Source: Romanomermis culicivorax
Taxonomy: Eukaryota; Nematoda; Enoplea; Mermithida; Mermithidae
Length of the DNA: 64,000 nt
Direction: 5' to 3'
NCBI GenBank assembly: GCA_963922205.1
Contig: CAWUHX010000043.1
Location: forward strand, 930,001-994,000
Below, piece by piece: positions 44,486-54,849 of this stretch; position 1 is the stretch's first letter, and each line of letters begins with the position of its first letter. The translations under genes were made by a program, and so were the position numbers. A model generated the notes under the pieces. It ran no database searches and was not told where the DNA came from. It saw only the letters and a program-made list of their open reading frames with translations.

Positions 44486-45368
44486 TGTAACGCCCAGGTT
44501 CTAATGATACTTTACTTGATCTTAACACTGCATGATTCACGGTCCATGGGGATGCAGGTGATGACACAAGACGACGTTTACAATGAAAAGGGCGAACAAA
44601 ATGAATCGACGATTGCTTTCTCATCGACGAAATACGATGGCTTCACAATAAACACAAAAATCGCTTTTAAAACGCTTTCTCGAAACTCACATAAAAAGAC
44701 GCTTCATTGAATCTGACAGAATCATGCTTTGCTTCTCTTTAAATACTGCTTCTTTTAGCCACTCCCTCGGTTTGCGGGAGGTCCGTTTCCGAAAATCTTC
44801 TTCCGCCAATCGCTGCTTCTTGCTTCTTCCGCTTCTGTATTTTCTACGCTTGTTTAGCCACCCCTTCTAACGCTTTCCTGGTACAGTATGCTTTAGACGC
44901 TTTCCTCATGCTTGCTTCCTTGCCTACAGTGGACTTAACCACGCCTCTGTGCTTCCATGCATGCTTCTATATCTATTTCCTCCGCATATACATGTTTTTG
45001 TGGGAACCATCGCTACTGTTCCACTTGAGACTGGTGTCTGGTGGGGCTTCTACTTTTTACTGTGTGCAGGTGTGTTTACGATTTTTATGGGGGATTAATG
45101 TAGCTGTGGAATGTGTACTTTTGTATAGATTCTAGGGGACCAGCTGCCGATATGCAAATTAATTAGGGCGTCTTAATTGGGTCAATAACGGCTACTGGGG
45201 TGTGGGATGATCAAAAAAAAGTACTTCACATAAATTTATAGGAATGTTTGGGTGTGAATTCCAGACACCCTTGAGAGGATAGATTATGAAATGAATTTAT
45301 ATTTAATAAACGAATATCACATAGTGTACAATGTGTATTTACATTAATGCGTTAGCATGTACGTTACA
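44486..45368 (+). mobile_element. Solo LTR, family 1, copy 2
   Basis: 883 bp, starts TGTAACGCCCAGG and ends GTACGTTACA; flanked by GATT at 44482-44485 and 45369-45372. Aligns with 18066-18963 end to end (CCACTCCCT.GG, CTAGGGGACCAGCT and GAATGTTTGGGTGTGAAT are shared). Confidence 0.92.
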
Positions 45369-45372
45369 GATT

Positions 45373-46610
45373 AAAAAGGCATCATTAAGCACAAAATAAA
45401 AAACCTATGATTAGTTGCACTAAGCAAATCTGTGAATAATCTGAACATCTGGATTAAATTACTAATCCTCAGCTGTGTTTCATACTGAGTACCCAGGTAT
45501 TTTGGGTATACTGGGTATACCTATCAAGGTCAACTTCAAAAATGAAACCTGGGTGCTACCTAGGTATTCCGGTGACCTGTTTACCTGAATTTCTAACAAG
45601 ATATTGTATGGGTTAAGCACTTAATATACTTCAATGTTGTCAAGCTTTAGAATCTTACTGTAGTTCTTACTGTAGCTCCTCTCGTTCTTACTGTAACTTC
45701 TTTTTATGTGCCTGCTCATTTTTGTTCCAATTATTTCCACCTTTCTCTTTTTGTTCTTACGTCATCACATCATCACTTTTTTCTACATTCTCTTGGACAA
45801 TAAAATTCTCGACAATTAAAACCAGAAATAACCTGATTTTAATTTTTCCTGGAATTAGAATCAGAATTCTAAGAATTAGCTCCAATTCTGAGAATTGGGG
45901 TACAAGGTCCACCCAACTACAAGAAAGGTGTGAAATGTCATCGATTCACGTGCCCCCTCAACTCAAATATAAAAAGACCAGCTCAACCAAGAAAAGTCAG
46001 TTCATCTATCAGTTCTTTCTTCAGCTTGCTCATCTTTTATTGACAGCTCATCAGCTCATCAAGTTACACAGGTGTATGTGTGAGCAGCATCGCCTAATTT
46101 ACATATTTGTCTTAATGTGCATATTCCTCTGATATTATTATATTATACTGTATTACTGTTTCATATATTCTTAATTATATGACATGGTCGATATTGGCTA
46201 CTGGGTTATACCACATACTACTAGGCTTACCTGCTGATAATTCCGTTGATGTCAGGAATTGTTTTGTAATATCGTCGTCTTCCCTGCATTTCCTTTCATT
46301 CTTCTTGGCGTTCCTGTTCCCTCTTCCTAGCATTCCATTCCCTTGTCAGCGCCTTATTTCTTCCAGCAAATACTGAAAGAGATTAGGTTGCATTACACAT
46401 CTGAATACATTCTGAAATACAGTACCGATTTGCATAAGTTATCCTCACATTCGTAAGCCTCAAGTCACAAACCATTAACAACCCCCATTTAACAACTTTA
46501 CAGTGTCCAAGTACTCAAATATAGTACTCAGGTTGGATATGCAAAATACCTGGATAATGTGAATACTGTGAAGACTGGTTACCCAGGTCATAAGATTTTC
46601 AAAGTGTGAA
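45373..46610. other. Interior of composite copy 3, partly unmatched
   Basis: The first ~100 bp match 34400-34480. From about 45485 the text has CCCAGGTATTTTG..GGGTATACC motifs, with loosely inverted versions near 46530-46590, suggesting another degenerate insertion. No gene is supported; the frame 45722-46132 has no motif. Confidence 0.4.
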
Positions 46611-47089
46611 GTATTTTCAGTTTCAGTAATTCTCAGTTTCAGCTAAAAAAGCTCAGTGCAGTTGGAAGCATACATGTATGGGGGTGATAACCCAGAGTTC
46701 TGAAATTGGTAGTCTTTTCCTGTATGAATAGTAAATTTTTTGGGATTTTGTTTCAAAAAACCAAAAACTACCCTTCTGTAACTACTCTTCCCTCCAATTT
46801 CAGAGCTGCATGTTTGGAAGATGTTATGTTTGGAAGTAGAGATGTTTGGTATGTTTGGAAGTAGAGATGCATGGGAAGAATTTTCGAGAGGGAGAGTTAA
46901 AAAGCAAAAATGGATTTTCCAAAAAATTTTATATTTCTACTAATTCTCGTCAAAAAACATGTTTTTTAATGTTTTTGGATTTTGATAAAGTCTTTTTGAT
47001 AAAAAAAAATATTTTGATAAAAATTTTGATAAATTCTCACTTTCCGTAAAAGTGAAAGATGCATAAACTGCATAGTAAAACACATTGTA

Positions 47090-47701
47090 AACTGAATGTA
47101 AAGCGACCATATCTGTTGAATTCCCCATGGTCAAGAACCCTCAGCCCAAGAATCACAGAAATACCTTTGTTTACACAAAAGACAATTTTTTTGTGTAAAG
47201 TGACCACATCCATTTAAATCTGAAAAATAGGGTGTAGTCTGGCTACACCTTATTTTTCAAATTTATTTTCACTCCACCCGGTATATTTTTTGTGTAAAGT
47301 GACCAAATCCATTAAATTCCCGCAGTCCAAAACCCCTTCCATCAAAAAATCTTGAAAATACACTTGTTTACACCCGGGATAATTTGTTCTGTAGAGTGAC
47401 CGCATTCATTGAATTCCCCGTGGTCAAAAACCCCTCTACCTTATAAATCACAAAAATATGCTTGTTTATAGCCCAAATAATTTTTTGTGTAAAGTGCCTG
47501 CATTCATTGAGTACCCCGTGGTCGAAAACTCCTTCCACCAAAAAATCACGAAAACATGCTTGTTTACACCCAGGATAGTTTTTTGTGTAAAGTAACCACA
47601 TCTATTGAATTCCCCGCAGTCGAAAACCCCCCTCTACCAAAAAGTCATGAAAACACGCTTGTTTACAACCGGGATTATTTTTTGTGTAAATGGACTGCAT
47701 C
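47090..47701 (+). repeat. ~97-bp satellite array in composite copy 3
   Basis: About six units as at 35880-36620. The last unit is broken after GACTGCATC by the retroelement and continues at 57655 with CATCCATTGAATTCCC. Confidence 0.85.
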
Positions 47702-49076
47702 TGTCACATTAAGTAGATTGGGAGCCATGTCACATTAACTGAATTTGGTGATTAGTCACATTGATGGGAAAACCCATACCATATCCCGTAAGAAATATGG
47801 CCATGACACTACAAGTGACATGCTGTGACACCGTTGGGTGGCTCCGTTTGGTTATCTACTTCAGGAACCTAACCCAGCTGGTACTACTACAGGAAAACCT
47901 ATAGTGTACCTCAGCCTTGTTCTAGGGTTCAGCTGTAGAATAATGGACAACGCGGCCGGGTCAGGGGTAGCAATCCCTAGTCCTCATTCACTGAGAATGA
48001 GGGACTGTGCCATTTGTGGAATGGCCTACTGTAGGGGACCGGATTGTCAACCTAAATCCCCTTATTGGCCCTGACCTTAAGGGTTCAAGGGCTTTTCTAA
48101 CTGAGGGTCCTCTCAAGGGAAAACTGGCTTAAGGATGATTCCCTCAAATATACCCTCAACAATAATAACCCCTGAGAAGACTCACTTGATCCTCTGCTCA
48201 CAGTACTTGGCGCTGGGCGACAGTTTCAAGGGCTAAACGCGGGTCCTAGGGACGACAGGGAAAGGGGGTACAGTAGTCCTAAAGCGATTTGGCGTGGAGG
48301 GTCGGCAAATGTGGGTCAGCGAGCGAGGATACTAAAACATTCCTCAGATAGGTGACAGGGGGTTCTCGATCAACAGGCGACAGGGTAAACTCCTAAAGTT
48401 GGGTTACCGTGTTGGGCAACGCAAGGGAGACTGAAGGCGAATATGTAAATTTATTAAGAAAGGCGGCGGATGCAGGCAAAATATGTAAATTTATAATAAA
48501 CGACGCAGACAAACCCAGGAATGCAAGCTGTAAAACACAAAGATGATTAGGCCCAAAAATGAGTGCAAAATTGAAGAAACAAGCCCTTTCAAAGGGCCCC
48601 GTAATCTACAGTATGCCTTGGGCGGAGCTAAAACACCCAAGGTAACTTCTACAGCGGAAATTGCTGCAGAAGATGCCTATGGTCACATAGACATTTTCCA
48701 GTTCACTACGTTAAGCATTGGGGCGAGTTTCACTCTCCATGCTAAACATATGAATGTCATCTAGAGAGAATTTCCAACTAGGCGTTTCATGTTGTGAAAC
48801 ATCGCTAGTTTTTGCTGGTAAGAGGTGCACGTTGTGCTCCAATTATAGCGATGAGCTCGGAGAGCTTATCTTTAACGGAAATTTTGACTAGCAGGTTACA
48901 TACTGTAGTCTACGTGCGCAATGGAAAAATAATAAATCGTAATGGAAATAAAAGTGTGAAAAATGAAACAGAAAGGAAATGCAAAAAGTACACACAGAAA
49001 ATGCATGTAAAATATAAAAGCAAAATGCAAAATTAAAGTAAGGTACTGTAAAACTAAAAGTGGCCAAAAATGTAAC
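47702..49076 (+). repeat. 5' LTR, lacking its last ~55 bp
   Basis: Homologous to 56312-57599 from about 47791 to 49076 (roughly 90% identical by eye). It has the TGTCACAT start, but its end stops at TGTAAC without the ...ATGTGACA terminus seen at 57654. No primer-binding site is recognised right after it. Confidence 0.7.
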
Positions 49077-49125
49077 TCGTCAGTATGGATAAACCCTCTT
49101 GAGCGGGTTTATCCGTACTGATGAG
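49076..49125. other. 21-bp-arm hairpin after the 5' LTR
   Basis: CTCGTCAGTATGGATAAACCC and GGGTTTATCCGTACTGATGAG are inverted around an 8-base loop; the two mismatches become G-U pairs in RNA. It lies exactly where the LTR homology stops. Its role is unknown. Confidence 0.75.
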
Positions 49126-49638
49126 TCCTCCCTTGTCTTTCTTCTCTTTGGTTGGGAAACCACCATTTCATTCAAAATTTATTTACTTTTGGTTTAAACC
49201 ACTTGGGTCTAGCCCCATTTTTCTTCACTAAAGTTTGGGACCCTCTCTTTACACATGGGTTATCCCCTCTCTAAGTACATAGGTGACCAGATAAATTCCC
49301 TTCTGAGTCAGCCTATCTCTCTGGCCGTTTTGAGAGCTAAAACCTTGTTCTTTTCTAGCCCCATTGGTGAGTGGTCGCTAGTTATTGTAAAGAACAAGCG
49401 TTAAAGCCTCAAAAACGCCATCACCTAAACCATCTCGTAATTCCCACGCCTCTTCACCGCAAGACTACAAGAGTAACACTTACCTCATTTTCACAAAATA
49501 GAGACACCTAGACGTTCCTGCCATCTCAGTTCTAGTTTTAAAAAGACCAGTGAGCCTCTCTCTATTCAGTTTGATCGAATAGCTTCACAGGCACGATTAT
49601 CAGTCTTAGCCACCTTACAGGAAGACGAACCCTCAACT

Positions 49639-50206
49639 ATGAAGTCAGAAGTTGATCTACCTTCATAGATTGTGAATAAGGTCCGAGCTGCATTTGAGAA
49701 TGCCCTTGGACTGCTCAACCAAAAGTTGGAGGCCATTAATGGCAGGAGGCACCCTCTTGTGTCCAACTTCATGGCCCCACCTGCCTTTTCAGGTGCTTTT
49801 GGTGAGTCCATAACATATTTTATATCTCACTTGACCTGCTTCTTTACACTTCAAGGGGTAACAGAAATGGATCATGCATATAAAATCGCGTTTCTGGAGT
49901 CTTGCCTAACAGGTCCTGCTCTTGCATCCTACTGGGACTTTAGCAGTGGTACTCCACAGCCTACCTGTTATGAAGAGTTCACAGCTTTTCTACGGAATGA
50001 CTTTCTGGTAGGGCGTGACTCAGATCTGCATCAGCAGTTGATCCCAGATCAACTGCAGAAGCCAACTGAGTCTGCAATAGTCTACCTTGAGCACCTTAAG
50101 AGACTGTCCAAGGTGACTTATCCAGACCTCACGACTGACATCAGAGGTGAGGGCGCACCCGACTGACTGATGCGACAGACCCTGTCCGCATTGCCGACAA
50201 ATACGA
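49639..50206 (+). pseudogene. gag-like capsid ORF, interrupted
   Basis: The main open frame is 49672-50166. An in-frame ATG at 49639 is cut off by TAG at 49666. The text has the retrotransposon-gag pattern: an N-terminal helix (ENALGLLNQKLEA), PPAFSG, then a hydrophobic-aromatic core (FFTLQG..MDHAYKIAFLESCLTGPALASYW compressed here) and a YEEFTAFLRNDF helix. This matches the capsid segment of Ty3/Gypsy Gag, which assembles the particle. After TGA at 50164 the same frame runs about 13 more codons. No clear CCHC zinc knuckle is found. Reading continues in another frame from 50207. Confidence 0.7.
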
Positions 50207-51010
50207 GTGCACAGGGCCAGGGCCTGCCCACATCGGAATCCGACAATGCCTGGTGAGACTAACTTTGGTAATTCTGGTTACTCTCTTCAGGGGACAAGTG
50301 GAAATTTTCAGCCATATGCTAATCCACCTCCCAACCGGATGGGAAACCAATATAGGCAAACCCCACGGCAAAATAATGCTGTAGGGGCTACCGACGGTCT
50401 TCCTCACCCAGATCTGTTTGATCTGGATGATGAAGTTCTTGCTGAACAACTGGCACATCTTTCACAACTGTGTTATCCTGTCTGTGTAATCAGTGTTGGA
50501 TTTTTAGCTGCTGCAGTGGTCTCGGCACTGGCACCATGGCCTGCCTTGCCGCCACCCCTGCTGAAATACACCACGCTGTTCACTTTAGACCCATCAACCA
50601 TGCCGAAAACAACTGGCTATGTCAGGGTGGTCGCGTCATATCGACCGAGGGCAGGTACATCAGTGCTGTGGGCCCATTTTGCCGCCCAAGGACCACCGCC
50701 CGGAATTCCAACTTACTCTGCACTGGAGATCATCAGTCAAATGGAATCGATGAATCTGTTAGGTATACTGCCTTCTTTTTCTGACATTTCAGGTCTGAAA
50801 ATCAGATATCCTTATAAGTCACTGGCTTTGATGATTTCTAATTTACAGATTCCTCATCCATCATTGACGCGATGTGGGCCGTTTGGTCAACGGATTTGGC
50901 CAAGAAATATCCGCACCTCCCATGGGCGCTACTCAACGAGCCATTCGAGATTGAGGCGCTTACGGCCGCCAACTTGGTGCTTTCCGCACCAGCGGCATTG
51001 CGGATATTAG
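50207..51010 (+). pseudogene. Frame between gag and envelope, of uncertain meaning
   Basis: Long open frame whose start (glycine/asparagine/glutamine/proline-rich, GNSGYSLQGTSGN) looks like a Gag C-terminal tail. Later parts overlap other open frames and end in arginine-rich text that looks non-coding. An acceptor-like TTCTTTTTCTGACATTTCAG lies at about 50773-50792. Probably the first ~80 codons belong to gag by a frameshift and the rest is shadow. Confidence 0.35.
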
Positions 51011-51402
51011 GGCCCGAGGTTGCTCAACGAGCACTCGAGTTCATCACCAACAGGACTTTTCGGGCCACTCCTGTCGACAAGATCCTGTTGGACGCTGAGC
51101 CGTCATCGCCGGCAGTGGACGCCGTAACAACGACGACAGGAGCCCAAACGCTGGCAGCAATTGCCCAGCAGCATCCAGTGGCCGCCGTAAAATCACCGAC
51201 CAAGGTCCCCAACGCTTTTGGAGAGATGTTGCGCGCCATCAATGACGATCTCAGCATCATCGAGGCGTCACTCTTCCCGATGGCTACCACTCCGCAGTCC
51301 CCGAAGATTGGTGTTCTTCGCGAAGTCCACCTGTGTGGGGGCCTGGTCGTCGACTTCCCTGGTGAAGAGCTGATATCATCCGACGATGATGACAAAGAAT
51401 GA
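50872..51402 (+). CDS. Unknown GC-richer ORF in the retroelement
   Basis: Open frame of 176 codons from ATG 50872 to TGA 51402 without internal stops, GC-richer than its neighbours. It has an alanine-rich middle ([19 protein letters not shown]), a threonine/proline-rich linker and an acidic tail (ISSDDDDKE). No zinc finger, membrane or enzyme motif is seen. It precedes the envelope-like gene, where some retroelements carry accessory or Gag-extension proteins. The preserved frame amid decayed neighbours is notable. Function not recognised; it could be a captured host segment. Confidence 0.45.
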   Translation: MWAVWSTDLAKKYPHLPWALLNEPFEIEALTAANLVLSAPAALRILGPEVAQRALEFITNRTFRATPVDKILLDAEPSSPAVDAVTTTTGAQTLAAIAQQHPVAAVKSPTKVPNAFGEMLRAINDDLSIIEASLFPMATTPQSPKIGVLREVHLCGGLVVDFPGEELISSDDDDKE

Positions 51403-51480
51403 AAGTGTCCGACGGGCCCACACTGTAGATATTGGTGTATATTTACGAGCACCGTTTGTAAATGGCTTGTACATAATAAA

Positions 51481-53048
51481 TTGGGCCTTCGTGACACTAC
51501 TGTTCTTAGGAATGAGCTCTGCAATACATGCTACTCAGTACCAATTTTGGGGTCTTTCAAGAAGCGGTCATCCACTGAGCTACCTCAAAAAGTTGAATGC
51601 AAGCCACCAAAATCTTCATGGAGTCCACGAGGCATGAATGTTACAGTGTATGATCCTAGTTCTGATCCAATCACTACTTTAGCGTGGAAGTGCATGTTGC
51701 GAAACCGTAAGGTGTGCACCAACACTGGTTTTTTCGGATCTAGGGGCATTACTGCAGACATCATAACCACTCAGCATCTAGCGCCTGCGGCGTGTACGCT
51801 AGCGCATCGCACGAAAGTGTTTGGTTTACAAAAGCTCGTGGAAATACCTCCTGGCTTTTATAGCACTAACCAAATACTGGAAGTTATGTACTCATGGTGC
51901 TGCAGTGACGTCTGAAGGACAGTGACTAACCTCTTCATCGAGGATGGACAGGTCGCTTCACGGGATGGCACTACAGCTCTAAGTACCTTAGGAGATGTAG
52001 GTGGATGCAGTCCCACTGCAGGTCAGTGCACTACTCTCCACGGGGTAATTGTTTGGCCTGCAACAAACTTTACAGCACAGTGTCATTATTGTCCTCAGGG
52101 AAATTACACTGCATCTGTGTCAGGGAACCATATCATCATTGATGATTTACAGGTTGCCCTGAAGATCCAGGGAAACTCTCCTGTCATCCGGTTGTGTCCC
52201 GACCTCCAGTTAAACACAGTGCGGATAGATCAGGGTCTTCTACGCATCCACGGAAGATTTAATTTGACCCAGAGATTGTTTGGATTGGCAAAGGACTCAC
52301 GTCCTAACCCTGTCAATGCCAAACTCAACTACCTGGCTCAAGAGATAAAAGAATTGGAAATTAACAATTTTCGATTCATGTGGCTTGAGCTTTGCTCTCA
52401 CGCTCAATACTACCTTGATCTGACTTGGCAGTTGCTTCACTTTGACCCTACCCTGGGGGCCCTGGCATTTCTGCAAAGGAATGACCTGACGGTGGAATTC
52501 ACAGGTGAAGCACTGACAAAATGGCCATGCCAAAAGGTCAACAACACGTATGTTACTGCGTCTGGTATGGTCCATGTGAGCCATATTCCGCTTGAACTTT
52601 TCTGGAAACAGCTTTTAACGTCACTCACTTTGAGGCTCTTGTGCTCTTTCCCGATCAGTTGGCAATGACCCCTTCAAGCTTTGCTTTCTTTAAACAGTAT
52701 GTTTACAAGACTGAGCAGATTGAAGCGGTCTTAAACCGGTTGGTAAACTTTACCACTGGTCTATCCCTACAACCAGATTCTCTCTATCAGGCAGTTGCAG
52801 GGGTAGAGAGTGACATCAAGGCCTCTCTGGAAGGTGTTGGTCAGGCAGCAAACCATGTGATTACTGGTCAGCAGCACAATCTTATTCAGGGCTTACAATC
52901 TGTCCTGAGTGGACCAGTGCAGTTGATCTTTAATACACTCATTACCCTGGCGATGCTGGCGGGTACAGGATATCTCATCTACCTTGGGTTATCCTACTAT
53001 CTCAGCTACCGCCTGCAGAAAAGACAGGTTTGGTTCGCTAGCCAATAG
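51481..53048 (+). pseudogene. Envelope-like glycoprotein gene, interrupted
   Basis: Two frame-1 segments (51481-51915 and 51922-52668) are separated only by TGA at 51913. They continue in frame 0 (52641-53048) after a frameshift near 52630. An overlapping frame upstream (51386-51637) offers a signal-like stretch ([18 protein letters not shown]). The ectodomain has many cysteines and sequons, a WKCMLRNRKVC..FFGS segment and CSPTAGQC..GVIVWP. The C-terminal part has a predicted membrane anchor (LIFNTLITLAMLAGTGYLIY) and a short basic tail. This is the layout of a viral fusion glycoprotein. The cysteine pattern reminds me of chuvirus/rhabdovirus-like G proteins, a weak inference. It is broken and not expressible as one protein. 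Confidence 0.6.
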
Positions 53049-53054
53049 TCTCCA

Positions 53055-53627
53055 TTGAGTCTTTTCTGTAAAGTTCAATGTTGGGTCAGTTTTCATTATG
53101 TCCAGAACGATGTACCATCTCAGTTAGACAGAATTACTCTGTATTTTGTCCTGCTGGTCGATGCCAAGAAAACTCCAGCTTTTCTTGACACTGGTTGTCC
53201 AGGAACTATCATTAGTCAATGTCTCCACAGGGCCTTGATTAAAGAAAGTCCGAAGGTGGCGATGGCCTTCCAGCAACATCACAACTTTAACCTATTGATG
53301 AGTATCAATGGGAAGCCCGTCCATACGCTTCTCTTGGGACCGCATGAGAGCATGTTGCCTGGAACCCGTCAGCCACACACAAGAGTGGATATACATCTCC
53401 ATGTGTGTAACACTACATCTCCTTTTTGGGCACCCCTAGATCTGATTCTTGGATTGGACTTTCTGGAACAATTCAAGAATATCACGTTTGATTATCAACA
53501 ACACATCTGTCGGTTGAACATGGTAGAACTGCCACTTCTACTGACAGCAGCTGAGATTGATCAGGTGGAACCCTGGTGGGAGAACACACGTTCACTATCA
53601 AGGGCCTCCCATAGGTTGGGGTCTTGA
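53055..53627 (+). pseudogene. Retropepsin-like protease domain 1
   Basis: Contains AFLDTGCPGTIIS (catalytic DTG at 53187-53195) and, about 85 residues later, LILGLDFLEQF, the paired signatures of retroviral-type aspartic proteases, followed by a beta-rich NITFDYQQHICRL. The family cleaves Gag and Pol during maturation. It follows the envelope-like gene in the same frame, separated by TAG at 53046. It closes at TGA 53627 but continues in frame, with serine-rich text, to another stop near 53728. Its position after env rather than directly after gag is unusual. Confidence 0.8.
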
Positions 53628-53744
53628 TCAAGATCAAGGACTTCGTCTATTTCTCAGCCACCCTCCCGGGCTTCCTCCGTCGCCTCAACCCGTGGGTCGA
53701 CCAGAGGTAGCGGGACCTCTTCTAGATAGGCAAGTTGTCATTTA

Positions 53745-54475
53745 ATGGCCAGGTCAGGGTCAAGTTGCCCTCGATCCCCGCCTGGAAACTCTCCAGTTAC
53801 ACTAGAGAAGGGCCCGTTCGGTGAGCCTAGTGATTCAGATGCACCTGCATCACCTGTATTAGGGGTGCCACCACTTTCTGATACAGAAGTTGAATCACTG
53901 GGAGCTACTCAGAGCTCAGGAGAATGGTCAAATCATGTGCTCACTGTACAGGTCCATCCCACTCCTCGGACTAATCCAGAATCATCTGTTGGTTATGCTC
54001 TGGTAGGGTTACTCCGACGCACAGGTTTGCCGATACCAAAGCGAACCAATACACCAGAGTTGAGTTTTGGTGATACTGCACCTGATCCAGGTCATGTAGT
54101 ATCCTTCTATCCTACTGAGATGAGGACCCCTCATATCAGAGTCCTCCTGAACAATTGGGTGGAAGCCAAAGTTCTGATTGATACACGAGCAGTTTTCTCT
54201 CTCCTGGATCACAAGTTGGTCGTCCAGTTACTCGACTTGGTGCTCACAGAGACTAGGGCTCACCCCATAGCAGCCAATTAGTCTCAGATTCTACTGCTAG
54301 GCGCTGCCTATGTCACGGTGATAGTGGCTGATGTCTCTGAACAGATTCAGGTCCAAATTCAAGAGAATTGTTTGGCTGAACTAGTCTTGGGGACAAACTT
54401 CCTCAGATGGTTCAATTGTGTCAGTTCGAACTGGGAGAAATCCTTTCTCCAGTTCAAGGAAGGGCCTCATTCATA
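53745..54475 (+). pseudogene. Retropepsin-like protease domain 2, active site altered
   Basis: Frame 0 from 53745 to TAG 54281 and on in the same frame to about 54475. After a low-complexity N-terminal part comes VEAKVLIDTRAVFSLLDHKLV, with DTR (54180-54188) where DTG is expected. Some 70 residues later is AELVLGTNFLRWFNC, the G-x-x-F/I-L-like second signature. It is therefore a second aspartic-protease fold just upstream of the usual linker and RT, the normal place for protease in Ty3/Gypsy pol. The D-T-R change should abolish catalysis. A TAG interrupts it as well. Confidence 0.65.
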
Positions 54476-54513
54476 ATCCTCCTTCTGCACGTGGTGCATT
54501 GCCCTTGTAGGAG

Positions 54514-54849
54514 TTGATTGTCCTTGAACCTCACTCACTGACGCAATTTACTGCACCTGTACCATCACTCTACATGAATGTGCCCCAGGTAGCTTTCTTT
54601 CCTAAGCCCCTCCTGGGACATCAACGTAGTGTATATTTTGCTGGTACTGTGAGTACTGTGACCAGCGGTCGCATACCCTTAGGGGTAGTCAACCTGAATA
54701 CACACTCAGTGGTTCTCTACCCGCACATGACCATCGGTCATGTGCAGATGCATACTGATTCCTTACGGGGATTGGTGGTCAAGTCAGATGCCATCCTTGA
54801 TCGAAAGTGGATCGAAGCAAATGCTGTGATATCCCCCGATATTTCCTAA
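54514..54849 (+). pseudogene. Protease-RT linker region
   Basis: Frame-1 segment with LIVLEPHSLTQF, VYFAGTVSTVTSGRIPLGVVN and VVLYPHMTIGHV. It has the beta-strand pattern commonly found between protease and RT in Ty3/Gypsy polyproteins (VEP...VPVRV.N....V.L..GT.VG). It is open up to TAA 54847, after which the RT reads on in the same frame. It connects the domains and probably has no separate enzyme function. Confidence 0.6.

Noticed and set aside
48812-49036. 74-codon frame in the 5' LTR, with a matching one in the 3' LTR (57335-57559)
   Set aside because: Similarity is due to LTR duplication; the frame is lysine-rich, lies in AT-rich LTR sequence and has no motif.
49076-49160. Hammerhead ribozyme suggested by CTGATGAG after the hairpin
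   Set aside because: There is no GAAA box joined to a plausible stem II or stem III on either strand; CTGATGAG simply belongs to the palindrome.
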